From Streptomyces sp. NBC_01431 (GTDB lineage: Bacteria > Actinomycetota > Actinomycetes > Streptomycetales > Streptomycetaceae), in the NCBI RefSeq assembly GCF_036231355.1, contig NZ_CP109496.1, forward strand, positions 1 to 64,000: a stretch of 64,000 nt of DNA, given 5' to 3'. The position numbers and the translations under genes were made by a program. Numbering within the stretch: position 1 is the stretch's first letter; the number at the start of each line of letters is the position of its first letter. Positions 33,177-41,226 of the stretch are shown one piece after another. Under the pieces are notes generated by a model. That model was not told the origin of the DNA, did no database searches, and saw nothing but the letters and a program-made list of their open reading frames with translations.

Positions 33177-33518
33177 ATGCTCCAAGCGAGAGACGAGCAC
33201 GGTCGTCAGGTGAGAAATCCGGGGCCCACGGCCTTGAGTCGGATGGTGGCGAACCTCGGCCGGGGCAACGCCTTCGTGATCGTCGAGCGACTCGATGATG
33301 AGGTGGCCGGCGATTGGTATGTGCAGGTGTGGCTCAGGGATGACAACACCTATCAGCTGGAGTTCCGTGACGGGACGGCGGCAGAGCACTACCAGACCGG
33401 GACGATCTCTCAGGAGAAGGTGATCGCCGCCCTGAACGGCTGGGCCAAGGGGCGCCCGGACTGGAAGGAGGCTTTCATGTGGAACGACATCGGTGCCTCG
33501 TTCGAGAACGCCAACTGA
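33177..33518 (+). CDS. Hypothetical protein, Imm1-like build
   Basis: ATG 33177 gives 113 residues: LGRGNAFVIVERLDDEVAGD, WYVQVWLRDDNTYQLEFRDG, TAAEHYQTGTISQEKVIAAL, NGWAKGRPDWKEAFMWNDIG. The compact antiparallel-sheet pattern with VQV, YQLEFRDG and a C-terminal helix ending WKEAF.W resembles Imm1-type immunity proteins and a group of common orphan Streptomyces proteins. No toxin is adjacent. Followed by a strong terminator at 33871. Confidence 0.55.
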   Translation: MLQARDEHGRQVRNPGPTALSRMVANLGRGNAFVIVERLDDEVAGDWYVQVWLRDDNTYQLEFRDGTAAEHYQTGTISQEKVIAALNGWAKGRPDWKEAFMWNDIGASFENAN

Positions 33519-33870
33519 CCCTGCTGCCGCCTGAGGCTGACGAGGTCAGTGACGTGCGGCCGCTCGACTGCGATGAATGCTGAATCGCAAGCCGAAGCCG
33601 GGCACGGGCACCGGGCAGCACCAGCCGGACCCGCAAGAACCCACTCCACGCGAGCCGACCCCACGTCAGCACCGCGGGAAGGCGCGCCCCCGGATGAGTG
33701 AAGGCATCGGCGCTGCCGGTGACGCCGACCAGCAGCAGACGGCGGAGGCTCGGGGAGGTCCCGCGCCTCGCTCGCGTCCGCCGGCTGGAGCCGGTGCTGC
33801 TTGCCGCGATGGACCGGAGCCAGGGCTGGGGCCGCCCGCAGAAGACGGCCGCCGTGTGAGCGGGCGCACG
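33519..33870. other. No supported gene
   Basis: C/G-rich sequence with open frames that are Pro/Arg-rich and lack starts. Contains only the approach to the terminator at 33871-33903. Confidence 0.4.
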
Positions 33871-33903
33871 AAGGCCCCGAAAACGTTCCGCTTTCGGGGC
33901 CTT
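33871..33903. terminator. Strong bidirectional terminator
   Basis: AAGGCCCCGAAA (33871-33882) pairs perfectly with TTTCGGGGCCTT (33892-33903), a 12-bp stem over a 9-nt loop. It sits between the plus gene ending at 33518 and the minus membrane-protein gene ending at 33959. Confidence 0.85.
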
Positions 33904-33958
33904 CGACTTTGGGGAGTAGTCATTTGTGTTCGATGGTGCTGTGTATCTCCTTCTCCGC

Positions 33959-34684
33959 TCAAGAGTCTCCAGTTGCTCCTTCAGTTCCTGCGTCCCGAGC
34001 TCGCATTCCTGAATCCTGAAACCCCGAAGAGCGAGTACGCCGGGTGTGCCACGCGCGCCATATTGTGTGTCCTACCAGAGCAACCGCAACAGCGACCGCG
34101 ACGAACCGAACCGTGTTCCAGGTACCTATGACGACCGACCCTGGTCCTCGTGATTCATTAGCCAATCGTTCCGATGTTTCATAAAATGCTACGAGAGGAA
34201 TGAGCAACCGGAAGAAGAGGCCGCCAACACCCGGCACTCGCGCAACGTTACCCAAGAGGCCAAGAGGCACGCCAAATATAAACGCGGGCACTCCCCATGC
34301 GACAATTTTAGAAGCCGATCCACTACCAGACGGTTGAAATCCACCTGGGACGGCAGTGGTAAGAATCGAGTCCTTGAATAGGTAGTAAGTAACTACCCCG
34401 ATGGCCAACCCAAAAGGTGCAAGAATGGCTGATTCAATTTTTGAGCGACGGGAATAGCCGACCAAGAATGCGTAACAGGCCCATGGCCACCCTCCAGAAA
34501 AAATGACATCCAAGACCACCCCAGCGGGATTATCCCATTTGCCCGCAAGGGGACCCAGTAGGCCAAGCAGTAAGCCAGCTCCGAGTGGCGCTGCCAGCGA
34601 TACAGCGCGAGCGCCCGAAAAATTTCTGATTCTTCTTCTCCATTCATCCTTGGACAGGCCTAAGCCGAGAATCTGGGGCCACAC
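33959..34684 (-). CDS. Multi-TM membrane protein downstream of the bacteriocin-like gene
   Basis: This 241-aa protein has about five hydrophobic segments: AAPLGAGLLLGLLGPLAG, FSGGWPWACYAFLVGYS, AILAPFGLAIGVVTYYLF, SKIVAWGVPAFIFGVPLGLL, FFRLLIPLVAFYE and FVAVAVAVALVGHTIW. The GTG start at 34684 lies inside a terminator hairpin; a CTG at 34657 is possible instead. Lower GC than most of the window. Its position 72 bases behind a lactococcin-972-like gene suggests an immunity or export role, which is inference only. Confidence 0.6.
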   Translation of the reverse strand: MWPQILGLGLSKDEWRRRIRNFSGARAVSLAAPLGAGLLLGLLGPLAGKWDNPAGVVLDVIFSGGWPWACYAFLVGYSRRSKIESAILAPFGLAIGVVTYYLFKDSILTTAVPGGFQPSGSGSASKIVAWGVPAFIFGVPLGLLGNVARVPGVGGLFFRLLIPLVAFYETSERLANESRGPGSVVIGTWNTVRFVAVAVAVALVGHTIWRAWHTRRTRSSGFQDSGMRARDAGTEGATGDS

Positions 34685-34701
34685 GCTGCCCGTGTGGCCC
34701 C
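34675..34701 (-). terminator. Hairpin between the bacteriocin-like gene and the membrane gene
   Basis: GGGGCCACAC (34675-34684) pairs with GTGTGGCCCC (34692-34701), 10 bp over a 7-nt loop. It overlaps the start of the membrane-protein gene, so readthrough may set the ratio of the two products. Confidence 0.65.
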
Positions 34702-34756
34702 AGACTCTCAGACTGGCCAGCCCCTCCTACCAGAAATTCATCCGGCAGCGCGGGGG

Positions 34757-35248
34757 TTAAGCATTATCGTAGTAAGCGTAGCAAGTATAGGCCGTTCCGA
34801 CATCTACGGAAGCATAGGAGACAGAACCAGCGGACACCCAGCCGCTTGAGTAGTCTTCGTTTTGAACCCTCACCGTTGTCTTGTGCGACACGTCCGCCAG
34901 GTAGTTCGAATAGCAGCGCTTCATGCCTATCGGAGTGATCGGATCCCAACCGTAGCACCACTGACCGTGAGCGACATTCTGACAGGTATTTCCCGCCCCC
35001 AGCAGAGAAGAATGCGCCGAAGCCTTGATCTCGATCTTCGCCACACCCCACTCGGAGGGGTTACCCAGCTCCGCGGGCGGCTGCGTGCCATCCCCGCGGT
35101 GGTGGATGGTGACGGTTACTCCGGGGGTGCTAGCGGCGTCGGAAGCGCTGACTTGAGAACCGTCTGCGGTGGCCGGCGCTGCAAAGCCGACGGCTGCCAG
35201 AGTTGCACCCGCGATGGCGACAACGACTGATCTAAAAGTGATCTTCAC
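34757..35248 (-). CDS. Lactococcin-972-like secreted bacteriocin precursor
   Basis: GTG 35248 follows a GGGAGGGG site. The N-terminus KITFRSVVVAIAGATLAAVG, then FAAPATA, is a signal peptide (cleavage near residue 29). Next come TIHHRGDGTQPPAELGNPSE, WGVAKIEIKA, GNTCQNVAHGQWCYGW, CYSNYLADVSHKTTV, SAGSVSYASVDVGT and YTCYAYYDNA. The pattern W-x-YG...YSNY...SHxTTV...AGxxSYAxxxxG...YxYY with Cys pairs is that of the lactococcin-972 family, whose founder blocks septum formation through lipid II. The length (163 aa) is on the long side because of an N-terminal extension. The downstream membrane gene could be immunity. An IS630 element lies 133 bases upstream. Confidence 0.7.
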   Translation of the reverse strand: MKITFRSVVVAIAGATLAAVGFAAPATADGSQVSASDAASTPGVTVTIHHRGDGTQPPAELGNPSEWGVAKIEIKASAHSSLLGAGNTCQNVAHGQWCYGWDPITPIGMKRCYSNYLADVSHKTTVRVQNEDYSSGWVSAGSVSYASVDVGTAYTCYAYYDNA

Positions 35249-35381
35249 GAATTCCCCTCCCGCAGTTCCCCGTGTTGGGAACATGAGGAGATCTTCTGCG
35301 GGATTGCACCTTTCTGCAATGGAAAATGGAACCCGATGACTAAAGTCGGCCCGACCCGCTAAATATGGCTTTGTGTAGATA

Positions 35382-36488
35382 TTGATCAGAAACGCTTGTG
35401 ATTCTTGGTCGTTGAGCTGGGTGTGAGTGATCTGGTGGGGGACGCGCGCCATCTGTCGCCGGTGGCGCAGGAGGTTCTGCGGTTGCGGGCAGTGGCGGCG
35501 CTGGTGGCGGGCCGGGACCGTGAGGACGTCGCGGCGGTGTTCGGGGTGTCGCTGAAGGCCGTGGACAACTGGTGGGCGAAGTGGCAGGCCGGGGGCCGGG
35601 AGGCGCTGCTCGCGCAGCCGCGTGGTCGTCCGTTGGTGGTCCACCAGGTGCTGAACGAGGCCGAGCAGGCCGCGGTGCGGCAGGCGGTGCTGGATCACCG
35701 TCCGTGTGATGTGGGTCTGAGGGGGCAGTTGTGGACCCGTCGCCTGGTCGGTGACCTGATCGCGAAGCTGTATCGGGTGCGGCTGACCGAGCCGGGGGTG
35801 GGCAAGTACCTGAAGCGGTGGGGCCTGACCTTCCAGCGCCCTGACAAGCGGGCGGTGAAGCAGGACCCCGAGGCGGTGCGGCGCTGGCGCGAGGAGACCT
35901 GGCCGGCGATCCGCGCGACGGCGAGGGCCGAGAGCGGGGAGATCCTGTTCGCCGACCAGGTCGGCGTGCGATCCGACCAGGTCACCGGCCGGACCTGGGG
36001 CCTGAAGGGACGGACACCGATCGTGCGCCGCACCGGCAACCGGTTCTCGGTGAACGCGATGTCCGCGATCAGCACCAAGGGCCGCATGCACTTCATGGTC
36101 TTCACCGAGACCTTCGACGCGGCCGTGATATGCCGCTTCCTGGAACGGCTTGTCGGGCACTTCAACCACAAGATTCACCTCGTGGTCGACGGGCACTCCG
36201 CACACCGCTCCAAGACCGTCCGCACCTGGCTCGCCGCCCACCCCGACGACGTCGAGCTCCACTTCCTGCCGCCGTATTCGCCCGAGCTCAACCCCGATGA
36301 GCTGGTCAACGCCGACCTCAAGCACAGCCTGCCCAAGGGACACCGGCCCCGGAACCAGGCCGAACTCGCCGCTGAGACCCGCAGGTTCTTCCGTAGACGC
36401 CAACGCCAGCCCCACATCGTCCGCGGCTACTTCCACGGCCCCCACGTCCGCTACACCCTTGAGTAGAACCCTTTGAGTTTCTGATCAA
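35382..36488. mobile_element. IS630-family insertion sequence, second type
   Basis: TATTGATCAGAAAC (35380-35393) and GTTTCTGATCAATA (36477-36490) are perfect 14-bp inverted repeats, their outer TA being the expected target duplication. One transposase gene fills the element on the plus strand. It is unrelated in sequence to the IS630 at 7831. It landed in the upstream region of the bacteriocin-like gene. Confidence 0.88.
35405..36466 (+). CDS. IS630-family transposase
   Basis: This 353-aa protein has an N-terminal helix-turn-helix (DREDVAAVFGVSLKAVDNWW, about residues 37-56), a winged-helix part (TRRLVGDLIAKLYRVRLTEP, GVGKYLKRWGLTFQRP), and the DDE core: EILFADQVGVRSD (first Asp), KIHLVVDGHSAHRSK (second Asp) and PPYSPELNPDELVNADLK (Glu/Asp region). 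TTG 35405 is the outermost start; GTG 35423 (VSDLVGDARHLSP) is equally likely. The frame is intact. Confidence 0.9.
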   Translation: MVVELGVSDLVGDARHLSPVAQEVLRLRAVAALVAGRDREDVAAVFGVSLKAVDNWWAKWQAGGREALLAQPRGRPLVVHQVLNEAEQAAVRQAVLDHRPCDVGLRGQLWTRRLVGDLIAKLYRVRLTEPGVGKYLKRWGLTFQRPDKRAVKQDPEAVRRWREETWPAIRATARAESGEILFADQVGVRSDQVTGRTWGLKGRTPIVRRTGNRFSVNAMSAISTKGRMHFMVFTETFDAAVICRFLERLVGHFNHKIHLVVDGHSAHRSKTVRTWLAAHPDDVELHFLPPYSPELNPDELVNADLKHSLPKGHRPRNQAELAAETRRFFRRRQRQPHIVRGYFHGPHVRYTLE

Positions 36489-36658
36489 TAGTTGCCTAGA
36501 TCCATTTCTTTCCAAGACAGGGAGCAATAACTGCGTGGGCCTGAACCCATCGACTGAGGTCGCCCAGCGGAGTCCTTTCGTTGAAGTGCGGCTTAGGAGC
36601 GTCTGCCTCTAGTTAGAGGACCCCAGTTCCTGGTCCGGGAGGATTTGGTCCAGCATCT

Positions 36659-36892
36659 TCAAGGCGATGTCTTGTAGCGCTTGCTTAACCATGCCTGGCT
36701 CGGGGCGGTAGATATTGGAACTCCCGCACGGACGGCAAGTGCTAGTGCGTAATAGAGAAGATCGGGATCGTCGAAACCATCGACATCTATCTGTATGCCA
36801 GTTCCAGACTCTCGGGCGGCTAGTACGTCACCTATCCATTGGGGAAGCCGCTCGTCCAACTCCAGCAGAGCGGCGTGATCGAACTCTTTCAT
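36659..36892 (-). CDS. Small hypothetical protein, 77 aa
   Basis: ATG 36892 has GGAG 6-9 bases upstream. The product, MKEFDHAALLELDERLPQWI then GDVLAARESGTGIQIDVDGF and DDPDLLYYALALAVRAGVPI, is an acidic, helical soluble protein. GC content is lower than the window average. No family recognised. Between the IS630 end and this gene (36491-36658) there is nothing else. Confidence 0.5.
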   Translation of the reverse strand: MKEFDHAALLELDERLPQWIGDVLAARESGTGIQIDVDGFDDPDLLYYALALAVRAGVPISTAPSQAWLSKRYKTSP

Positions 36893-37292
36893 GGGAATCT
36901 CCACTTATTTTATTAACTATTGCGCGACTTCAGATTGACTGCAAGCTTAAGCGTGAAACATGTCTCTGTGGGCTAGCTGCTGCTCAATAACAACTGGCCT
37001 GGGCTGGTTCACTCACGAACCTGACCGCTTTCGAGGTTCTTCCCGGACGGACACTGGAAAGGACGCCATTCCACGAATCTTCTGGAACACGTTCTCGAAG
37101 GTCTTCCCTAACCCTGACTCTCTGGAGCGGCTGTCGTGCTCCTGGAGATGTACTGAGGGAAGACGTGGAGTGGCTATGTGAGGCCCGTAGTGGCTCATGG
37201 GGGCATTAATTCCCGGGACCCGAAACCTCCGTCTCGACTGCAACATTCCGGAACTGGCCGTGTGAAGCCGGCCCGACGAGTACGGTCGGCAC
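36893..37292. other. No supported gene
   Basis: About 400 bases of lower-GC sequence with no credible frame; presumably promoter regions for the divergent genes at 36892 and 37293. Confidence 0.4.
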
Positions 37293-38117
37293 GTGGCAGA
37301 GAACTCCCTTGGCGAGATCTTCCAGTCAGCGTCAGACCGGCTACGTGCCGACTTCCTCAGCTCCGGTGGGTTCGTGCACCGCGGCGAGAAGGGCGGCGCA
37401 CGCGAGAAGCTCTTGGCCGAATTCATCTCGAAGTACCTACCAGGACATGTCCAAGCGTTCCACAGTGGTGAGGTCATCACAGCGAACGGTCAGGTGTCCC
37501 CTCAGTGCGACATCCTCATCTGCGACCGGAGCACGCCGCCCCTGCTGGACATGGACAGCTACCGCATCGTGCCGAGCGAGTGCGTCTACGGGGTCATCGA
37601 GGTGAAGTCGAAGCTGGACTCCAAGGAGCTGGTCGACGCCTGCGAGAAGTTGCGGCGGGTCAAGCAGCTCCCGAAGAGCGCGTTCTACCCGCAGATGTTC
37701 GAGATGCGGTGCCGGATCTACGGCCGGGAGTACAGCTACGTGCCGACGGCCGGCATCATCTTCGCTTTCGACAGCATCGACATGGCGAAGCTCGGCGACC
37801 AGCTGGCCGAGTGGTGCCGAGACAAGCCGCTCGATGAACGCCCCGACAGCGTGTGGGTGATGGGCAAGGGCTACCTCACCTGGGTGGACGAGGAGCCGCA
37901 CCCGCAGATCACCGTGCAGGAGAGTGGCGACTTCGCTCTCATGGAGCTGCCCCAGGTGGGCGAGGTGCTGTTCCCGTTTACGGTCTACCTCAGCATGCAC
38001 TTCGCGGCTGCCCGGATGGACCCGCTGAAGCTGGTCGACTATACGAGCCAGACGTCAATCGGCTCGATGCGGACGATGTGGTCTGTGGATTCTACGGTTG
38101 CCGAAGACGCGTCCTGA
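37293..38117 (+). CDS. DUF6602-like PD-(D/E)XK nuclease-fold protein
   Basis: This GTG-started 274-aa protein reads IFQSASDRLRADFLSSGGFV, HRGEKGGAREKLLAEFISKY, LPGHVQAFHSGEVITANGQV, SPQCDILICDRSTPPLLDMD, then PSECVYGVIEVKSKLDSKEL. The G...E...fL...LP....v..G.i....G..S.QxDi.i.D...............p.e.V..viEVKs.L pattern is that of DUF6602 proteins; E about 37, D about 73 and E-V-K about 103-105 fit a PD-(D/E)XK active site. The C-terminal half is alpha/beta (AGIIFAFDSIDMAKLGDQLA). Such proteins occur beside defence genes. It may form a unit with the next two genes. Confidence 0.7.
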   Translation: MAENSLGEIFQSASDRLRADFLSSGGFVHRGEKGGAREKLLAEFISKYLPGHVQAFHSGEVITANGQVSPQCDILICDRSTPPLLDMDSYRIVPSECVYGVIEVKSKLDSKELVDACEKLRRVKQLPKSAFYPQMFEMRCRIYGREYSYVPTAGIIFAFDSIDMAKLGDQLAEWCRDKPLDERPDSVWVMGKGYLTWVDEEPHPQITVQESGDFALMELPQVGEVLFPFTVYLSMHFAAARMDPLKLVDYTSQTSIGSMRTMWSVDSTVAEDAS

Positions 38118-38333
38118 CCCGTCTGACCACCAACTTCGTGGCCCAACGACGTCGCCGACCCTCGGGTGGCTGTCCCGAGCTCGTCGTGCCCCTCGTGCTG
38201 CTAGCGGCCGCTGCCAGAGATAGAGAGTGGAACCTTAAGCCAAATGACGCAGCAGATTCCTCAGACGGATCACACCCGTGGCACGACGCCATCTTCAATG
38301 TGAGGCTGACTCATCGGCGATGAGGAGGCGCGC

Positions 38334-38939
38334 GTGAATATTATCGAAGACCACAACTTCATGCATCCAGAAGACGCTCTACATGACGCAGCAGATCATT
38401 CCATTTCTATGGAGAAGGTTCTCTGGGCCCTAGGCGTCAGCCATGCTGGTCTCGACCGTCCGCCCGCCGACGTACCACCTGGTTTCTCCGTAACGAGCGA
38501 TGACATCTTTTGGTCTGCGAATCTCCTTCGCGCCGTTCTTCTACCATTTCGAGCTCGTATTCCAGTTACTGTCACACGAGAAGAACTCGGGCCAGGAGTG
38601 TGGCTCGAAGCTAGGTACGTCGGCGCCTCTCGTGACTACGGCGTTATCTTTCCTAATGAATCCAGCGGACAAAGACTCCTCCTGCTCTACCGCGAGGCAG
38701 CTAACGTCGAGGGTGTCAATTTCCTACAAGCCGTAGGGACCGCAATCGACGGACCGCCAGGCGAGCTCACTGCTGTAGGGATGATCGAAGAGGACGAGCA
38801 GCCGTGCAGCTGGTCGATGCAAACAGGATGCATTGGCGAGTGCCCGGAAGAGGGGAAGAAGTGCCGGGGACGCGCGTCATTCGGTTCTGGAGGAGAGTGC
38901 CATGATTGCAAGTGCCGAGCTCCTCGTCGTTGGCACTAA
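38334..38939 (+). CDS. Hypothetical protein with C-terminal cysteine cluster
   Basis: GTG 38334 follows GAGGAGG. The 201-aa product has a soluble alpha/beta main part (SMEKVLWALGVSHAGLDRPP, ELGPGVWLEARYVGASRDYG, QRLLLLYREAANVEGVNFLQ) and a Cys-rich end in which six cysteines occur within about 33 residues (CSWSMQTGCIGECPEEGKKC, then ECHDCKC). The cluster could bind zinc or an Fe-S cluster. It lies 216 bases after the DUF6602-like gene and overlaps the next gene by 38 bases. No family recognised. Confidence 0.55.
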   Translation: MNIIEDHNFMHPEDALHDAADHSISMEKVLWALGVSHAGLDRPPADVPPGFSVTSDDIFWSANLLRAVLLPFRARIPVTVTREELGPGVWLEARYVGASRDYGVIFPNESSGQRLLLLYREAANVEGVNFLQAVGTAIDGPPGELTAVGMIEEDEQPCSWSMQTGCIGECPEEGKKCRGRASFGSGGECHDCKCRAPRRWH

Positions 38940-39603
38940 GATTGCCGCGGACGCTTCGTCGAGCCCACCGCTGTGGCTGCAGTACCTCTATGACTGGGTG
39001 CTTATTCTCGGCGCAGCCCTGGGGATCGGATCATTCTGGATCTTCCGCCGCTCGGGCCCTCGCATTCGCATCCGGGCCGAGTATGATTCCCGTAACACAC
39101 TGAGAATCCAGGTGATTAATGCCGGAAGGCTGAACACCACCATCGTGAGGGTAGGCGTCGGAACATTGCGGCGCAAGCGAATCAAACGACGGCTCCGACG
39201 GATTCCGGATGTGATGATTCCTGATCCGCCGATTCCAGTGGAAGGGCCAGAAGCACCTCTCACCATCAGACCGGGTGAAATCTACGTCTGGTATGGTAAT
39301 TGGCCTGCTCAGGATGCCGTCGAGGCCCAGGTCGAGCCGGTCTTCGGGGAAAGTAGAACTCCTATCCCTCACGGGGCAGCGAACCCCGAAAGTCGGTACA
39401 TCAAGGCTGTTGTCGTACTCAATGATGGCTGTGTAGGTCGGAAGTTTAAGAGCTGGCCTGCCAACGCTCCGTCTTTCGTGAAGCCAGCTACGCCTCCAAT
39501 CGCGATCGACAGCGGCGTACGGGTCTTCGTTCGCAATCTCCTCGACACCAACGGCCCCTTGAAGAAGTTGGTTGACGCCATTCTCGGCCGAGCCGCGCCA
39601 TAG
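38902..39603 (+). CDS. Membrane-anchored hypothetical protein, 233 aa
   Basis: ATG 38902 follows GGAGGAGAG, a very good site, inside the end of the previous gene. One hydrophobic segment (YLYDWVLILGAALGIGSFWI, about residues 27-46) anchors a soluble domain of beta-strand character: IRIRAEYDSRNTLRIQVINA, GRLNTTIVRVGVGTLRRKRI, TIRPGEIYVWYGNWPAQDAV, YIKAVVVLNDGCVGRKFKSW. Orientation is probably cytoplasmic domain after the TM, given the following Arg-rich stretch. Together with the overlapping gene it could form a membrane effector-sensor unit. Family unknown. Confidence 0.6.
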   Translation: MIASAELLVVGTKIAADASSSPPLWLQYLYDWVLILGAALGIGSFWIFRRSGPRIRIRAEYDSRNTLRIQVINAGRLNTTIVRVGVGTLRRKRIKRRLRRIPDVMIPDPPIPVEGPEAPLTIRPGEIYVWYGNWPAQDAVEAQVEPVFGESRTPIPHGAANPESRYIKAVVVLNDGCVGRKFKSWPANAPSFVKPATPPIAIDSGVRVFVRNLLDTNGPLKKLVDAILGRAAP

Positions 39604-39606
39604 AAA

Positions 39607-39632
39607 AGCCTGGAAGCGAGTGCTTCCAGGCT
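39607..39632 (+). terminator. Terminator of the 37.3-39.6 kb gene set
   Basis: AGCCTGGAAGC (39607-39617) pairs perfectly with GCTTCCAGGCT (39622-39632) over a 4-nt loop, 3 bases after the stop codon. Confidence 0.9.
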
Positions 39633-39666
39633 GATTCGCGGAGATGGACTAGATCTCCCATTGGTG

Positions 39667-39894
39667 TCACGGTATGTAGTAGGTACCGATCTTTGAAATG
39701 CGAATGTCGAGCTTGATCTCGGCTTTACCGCACGCGAGACACGTCCGCCGATGTCTCACGCACTCGCTCTCGTAGGGCCGACCGCCATCGGAGCCGAAAC
39801 TGTACGGTCGCGGCTTGCCGGCTTCCCATTCGCTCCAGACGCGATGGCAGCACATGAGTTGGCGCAACAGCTGACGGATTCCCTGCATCACGTT
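39667..39894 (-). CDS. Small zinc-ribbon-like protein
   Basis: From GTG 39894 (VNVMQGIRQLLRQLMCCHRV) the product continues WSEWEAGKPRPYSFGSDGGR, PYESECVRHRRTCLACGKAE, IKLDIRISKIGTYYIP. CCH near the start and C-x3-H-x3-C-x2-C later suggest one zinc site. The true start is uncertain: an AGGAGG further upstream (about 39946) has no good start codon directly after it in frame. Function unknown. Confidence 0.5.
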   Translation of the reverse strand, partial: NVMQGIRQLLRQLMCCHRVWSEWEAGKPRPYSFGSDGGRPYESECVRHRRTCLACGKAEIKLDIRISKIGTYYIP

Positions 39895-39966
39895 CACCAC
39901 CAAAAGGTGCGCCTGTGTCCGCAGGCTAACGGGCTCACCTCCTAAAAGTGAACGACATGAAGGCAA

Positions 39967-40131
39967 TTGTATTAATGCAATATGGAAGCTTTACACGGGT
40001 GCGGCCTCCCGTCAAGCATTGGTGCTTTGAGACCGAACGACGACAGAGGACTGCTGAGATGCTCTTGCATATTGCGCAGTAGAGCTTTCACGGCGCATCG
40101 GATTATCGATTTCGAATTCCGTAGGGCGGCC
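39967..40131. other. AT-richer non-coding stretch
   Basis: No frame is supported. This low-GC stretch precedes the first mini-gene and contains the divergent promoters. Confidence 0.35.
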
Positions 40132-40153
40132 AACGCACCTGACCAGGTGCGTT
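40132..40153. promoter_or_regulatory. Palindrome 10 bases ahead of the first mini-gene
   Basis: AACGCACCT (40132-40140) pairs perfectly with AGGTGCGTT (40145-40153) over GACC. It sits directly before AGTAAACACT and the ATG at 40164. The second mini-gene has a different palindrome at the same place. Operator or 5'-end stem-loop. Confidence 0.5.
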
Positions 40154-40163
40154 AGTAAACACT

Positions 40164-40283
40164 ATGGCAGACCTTATTGGAGAAGAAGTCAAGAGCGGAA
40201 GAACGGTTCATGAGGAGGTGACGTTGCCCGCAGAATTGCAAGCCCGACTTGATGCACTGCGGTCGCCTGAAGGCCAGCTATAG
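40164..40283 (+). CDS. Mini-gene 1, 39-aa acidic peptide
   Basis: ATG 40164 encodes MADLIGEEVKSGRTVHEEVT, then LPAELQARLDALRSPEGQL, stop at 40281. The homologue at 43848 shares DLIGEEVKSGR.VH.EV.LPAELQA.LDALR; most differences are conservative, so the coding frame is under selection. Both lie ahead of an lsr2 copy and share TAAACACT directly before the ATG. No ribosome site is evident. The peptide is acidic and helical, compatible with an antitoxin or small regulator; no function is known. Confidence 0.6.
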   Translation: MADLIGEEVKSGRTVHEEVTLPAELQARLDALRSPEGQL

Positions 40284-40533
40284 TAGCTGTTGCGCAACTC
40301 AGTCCGGACCGATTCGCTGGGCCTCAGATACCGGTAGTCGCTATTGGCTTCCGCGAGAGCCATCCGTTGACGCTGCTGCGGCCGCGATCGGAGTGCGACG
40401 CGATGCGCGCGGACGCCGGTTTCTGGGTACGCCTCGGGTCCCGAGCACGGACGGAAGAACGCCTGAGTGACGACGACGGCCCTGCGGAATGAGCCGGAGA
40501 CTGCAAGAGCTAAACCGCCCTACAATCCAACGC

Positions 40534-40863
40534 ATGGCTCAGAAAATCGTAACCATCTACACCGATGACCTCACTGGCGAAGAGACCCAGGAGGCAGCAA
40601 CCCACACCATCGTTGTCGACGGCGTGGGGTACGAAATCGACCTCGGCCCGGACAGCTACGACAAGCTGCTCGAAGCCATCACCCCCTTCACCAAGGCCGG
40701 TCGCCGCATCAAGGCAGACCGCATCAAGGCTGCCCCGAAGCCCTCGGGAGGCCGTACCGACACGGCGGCCATCAGGGCCTGGGCCAAGGAGAAGGGCTAC
40801 GACATCAACGACCGCGGCCGTGTGCCGGCCGAGATCCGCGAGGCCTACGACAAGGCCAACTGA
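40534..40863 (+). CDS. lsr2: Lsr2-family nucleoid-associated xenogeneic silencer, copy 1
   Basis: This 109-aa protein reads MAQKIVTIYTDDLTGEE at the N-terminus (oligomerising beta arms), VVDGVGYEIDLGPDSYDKLL, and the C-terminal DNA-binding domain AIRAWAKEKGYDINDRGRVP, AEIREAYDKAN with the Arg-Gly-Arg AT-hook-like motif (residues about 92-94). It bridges and silences AT-rich foreign DNA. ATG 40534. Copy 2 (46936) differs by only two residues: D for G in KADRIK and K for R in WAKEKG. Upstream sequence is also shared. Confidence 0.95.
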   Translation: MAQKIVTIYTDDLTGEETQEAATHTIVVDGVGYEIDLGPDSYDKLLEAITPFTKAGRRIKADRIKAAPKPSGGRTDTAAIRAWAKEKGYDINDRGRVPAEIREAYDKAN

Positions 40864-40875
40864 GCGAAGCACACC

Positions 40876-40911
40876 CGCAGGAAGGCCCTCATTTCCGGGG
40901 GTCTTCCTGCG
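40876..40911 (+). terminator. Terminator of lsr2 copy 1
   Basis: CGCAGGAAG (40876-40884) pairs with CTTCCTGCG (40903-40911) with partial pairing inside (GGCCC/GGGGT). The corresponding hairpin after copy 2 is perfect over 15 bp, so this one has drifted. Confidence 0.75.
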
Positions 40912-41226
40912 TCTGGGGCCTACGCTCTCCAGCTGGTGAGTGGTGGACGAAGTGTCATCCGATGGCAGTTGGGGAAGGTAGTAGTCCCCGGCACCTCCAA
41001 ATGCCGCTTGGGACCCGCGAGTCAGAACAACAGTCAGGGGACTGCAAGGAGAGACGACCGTCAGACGATCGGCTGACACCACGGCCATAGAGCCGCGCCG
41101 GTGTCGTTGTCCGCAGACGCGCGTAGCGTGCCTGCCCGCGACCCCTGGGCCCCAGGTCTAGGTAGCCGTGCTGTTCTGGCGTGCGTCCGCTCCTGGAGGC
41201 GCAAGCCGCTCGCGTAGGGAACAAGC
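40912..41226. other. No supported gene
   Basis: About 300 bases with no credible frame; promoter region of the 64-aa gene. Confidence 0.35.

Noticed and set aside
34757..36445. A single 562-codon minus frame across the bacteriocin-like gene and the IS630
   Set aside because: The upstream two-thirds is antisense to the transposase; signal peptide and ribosome site place the true start at 35248.
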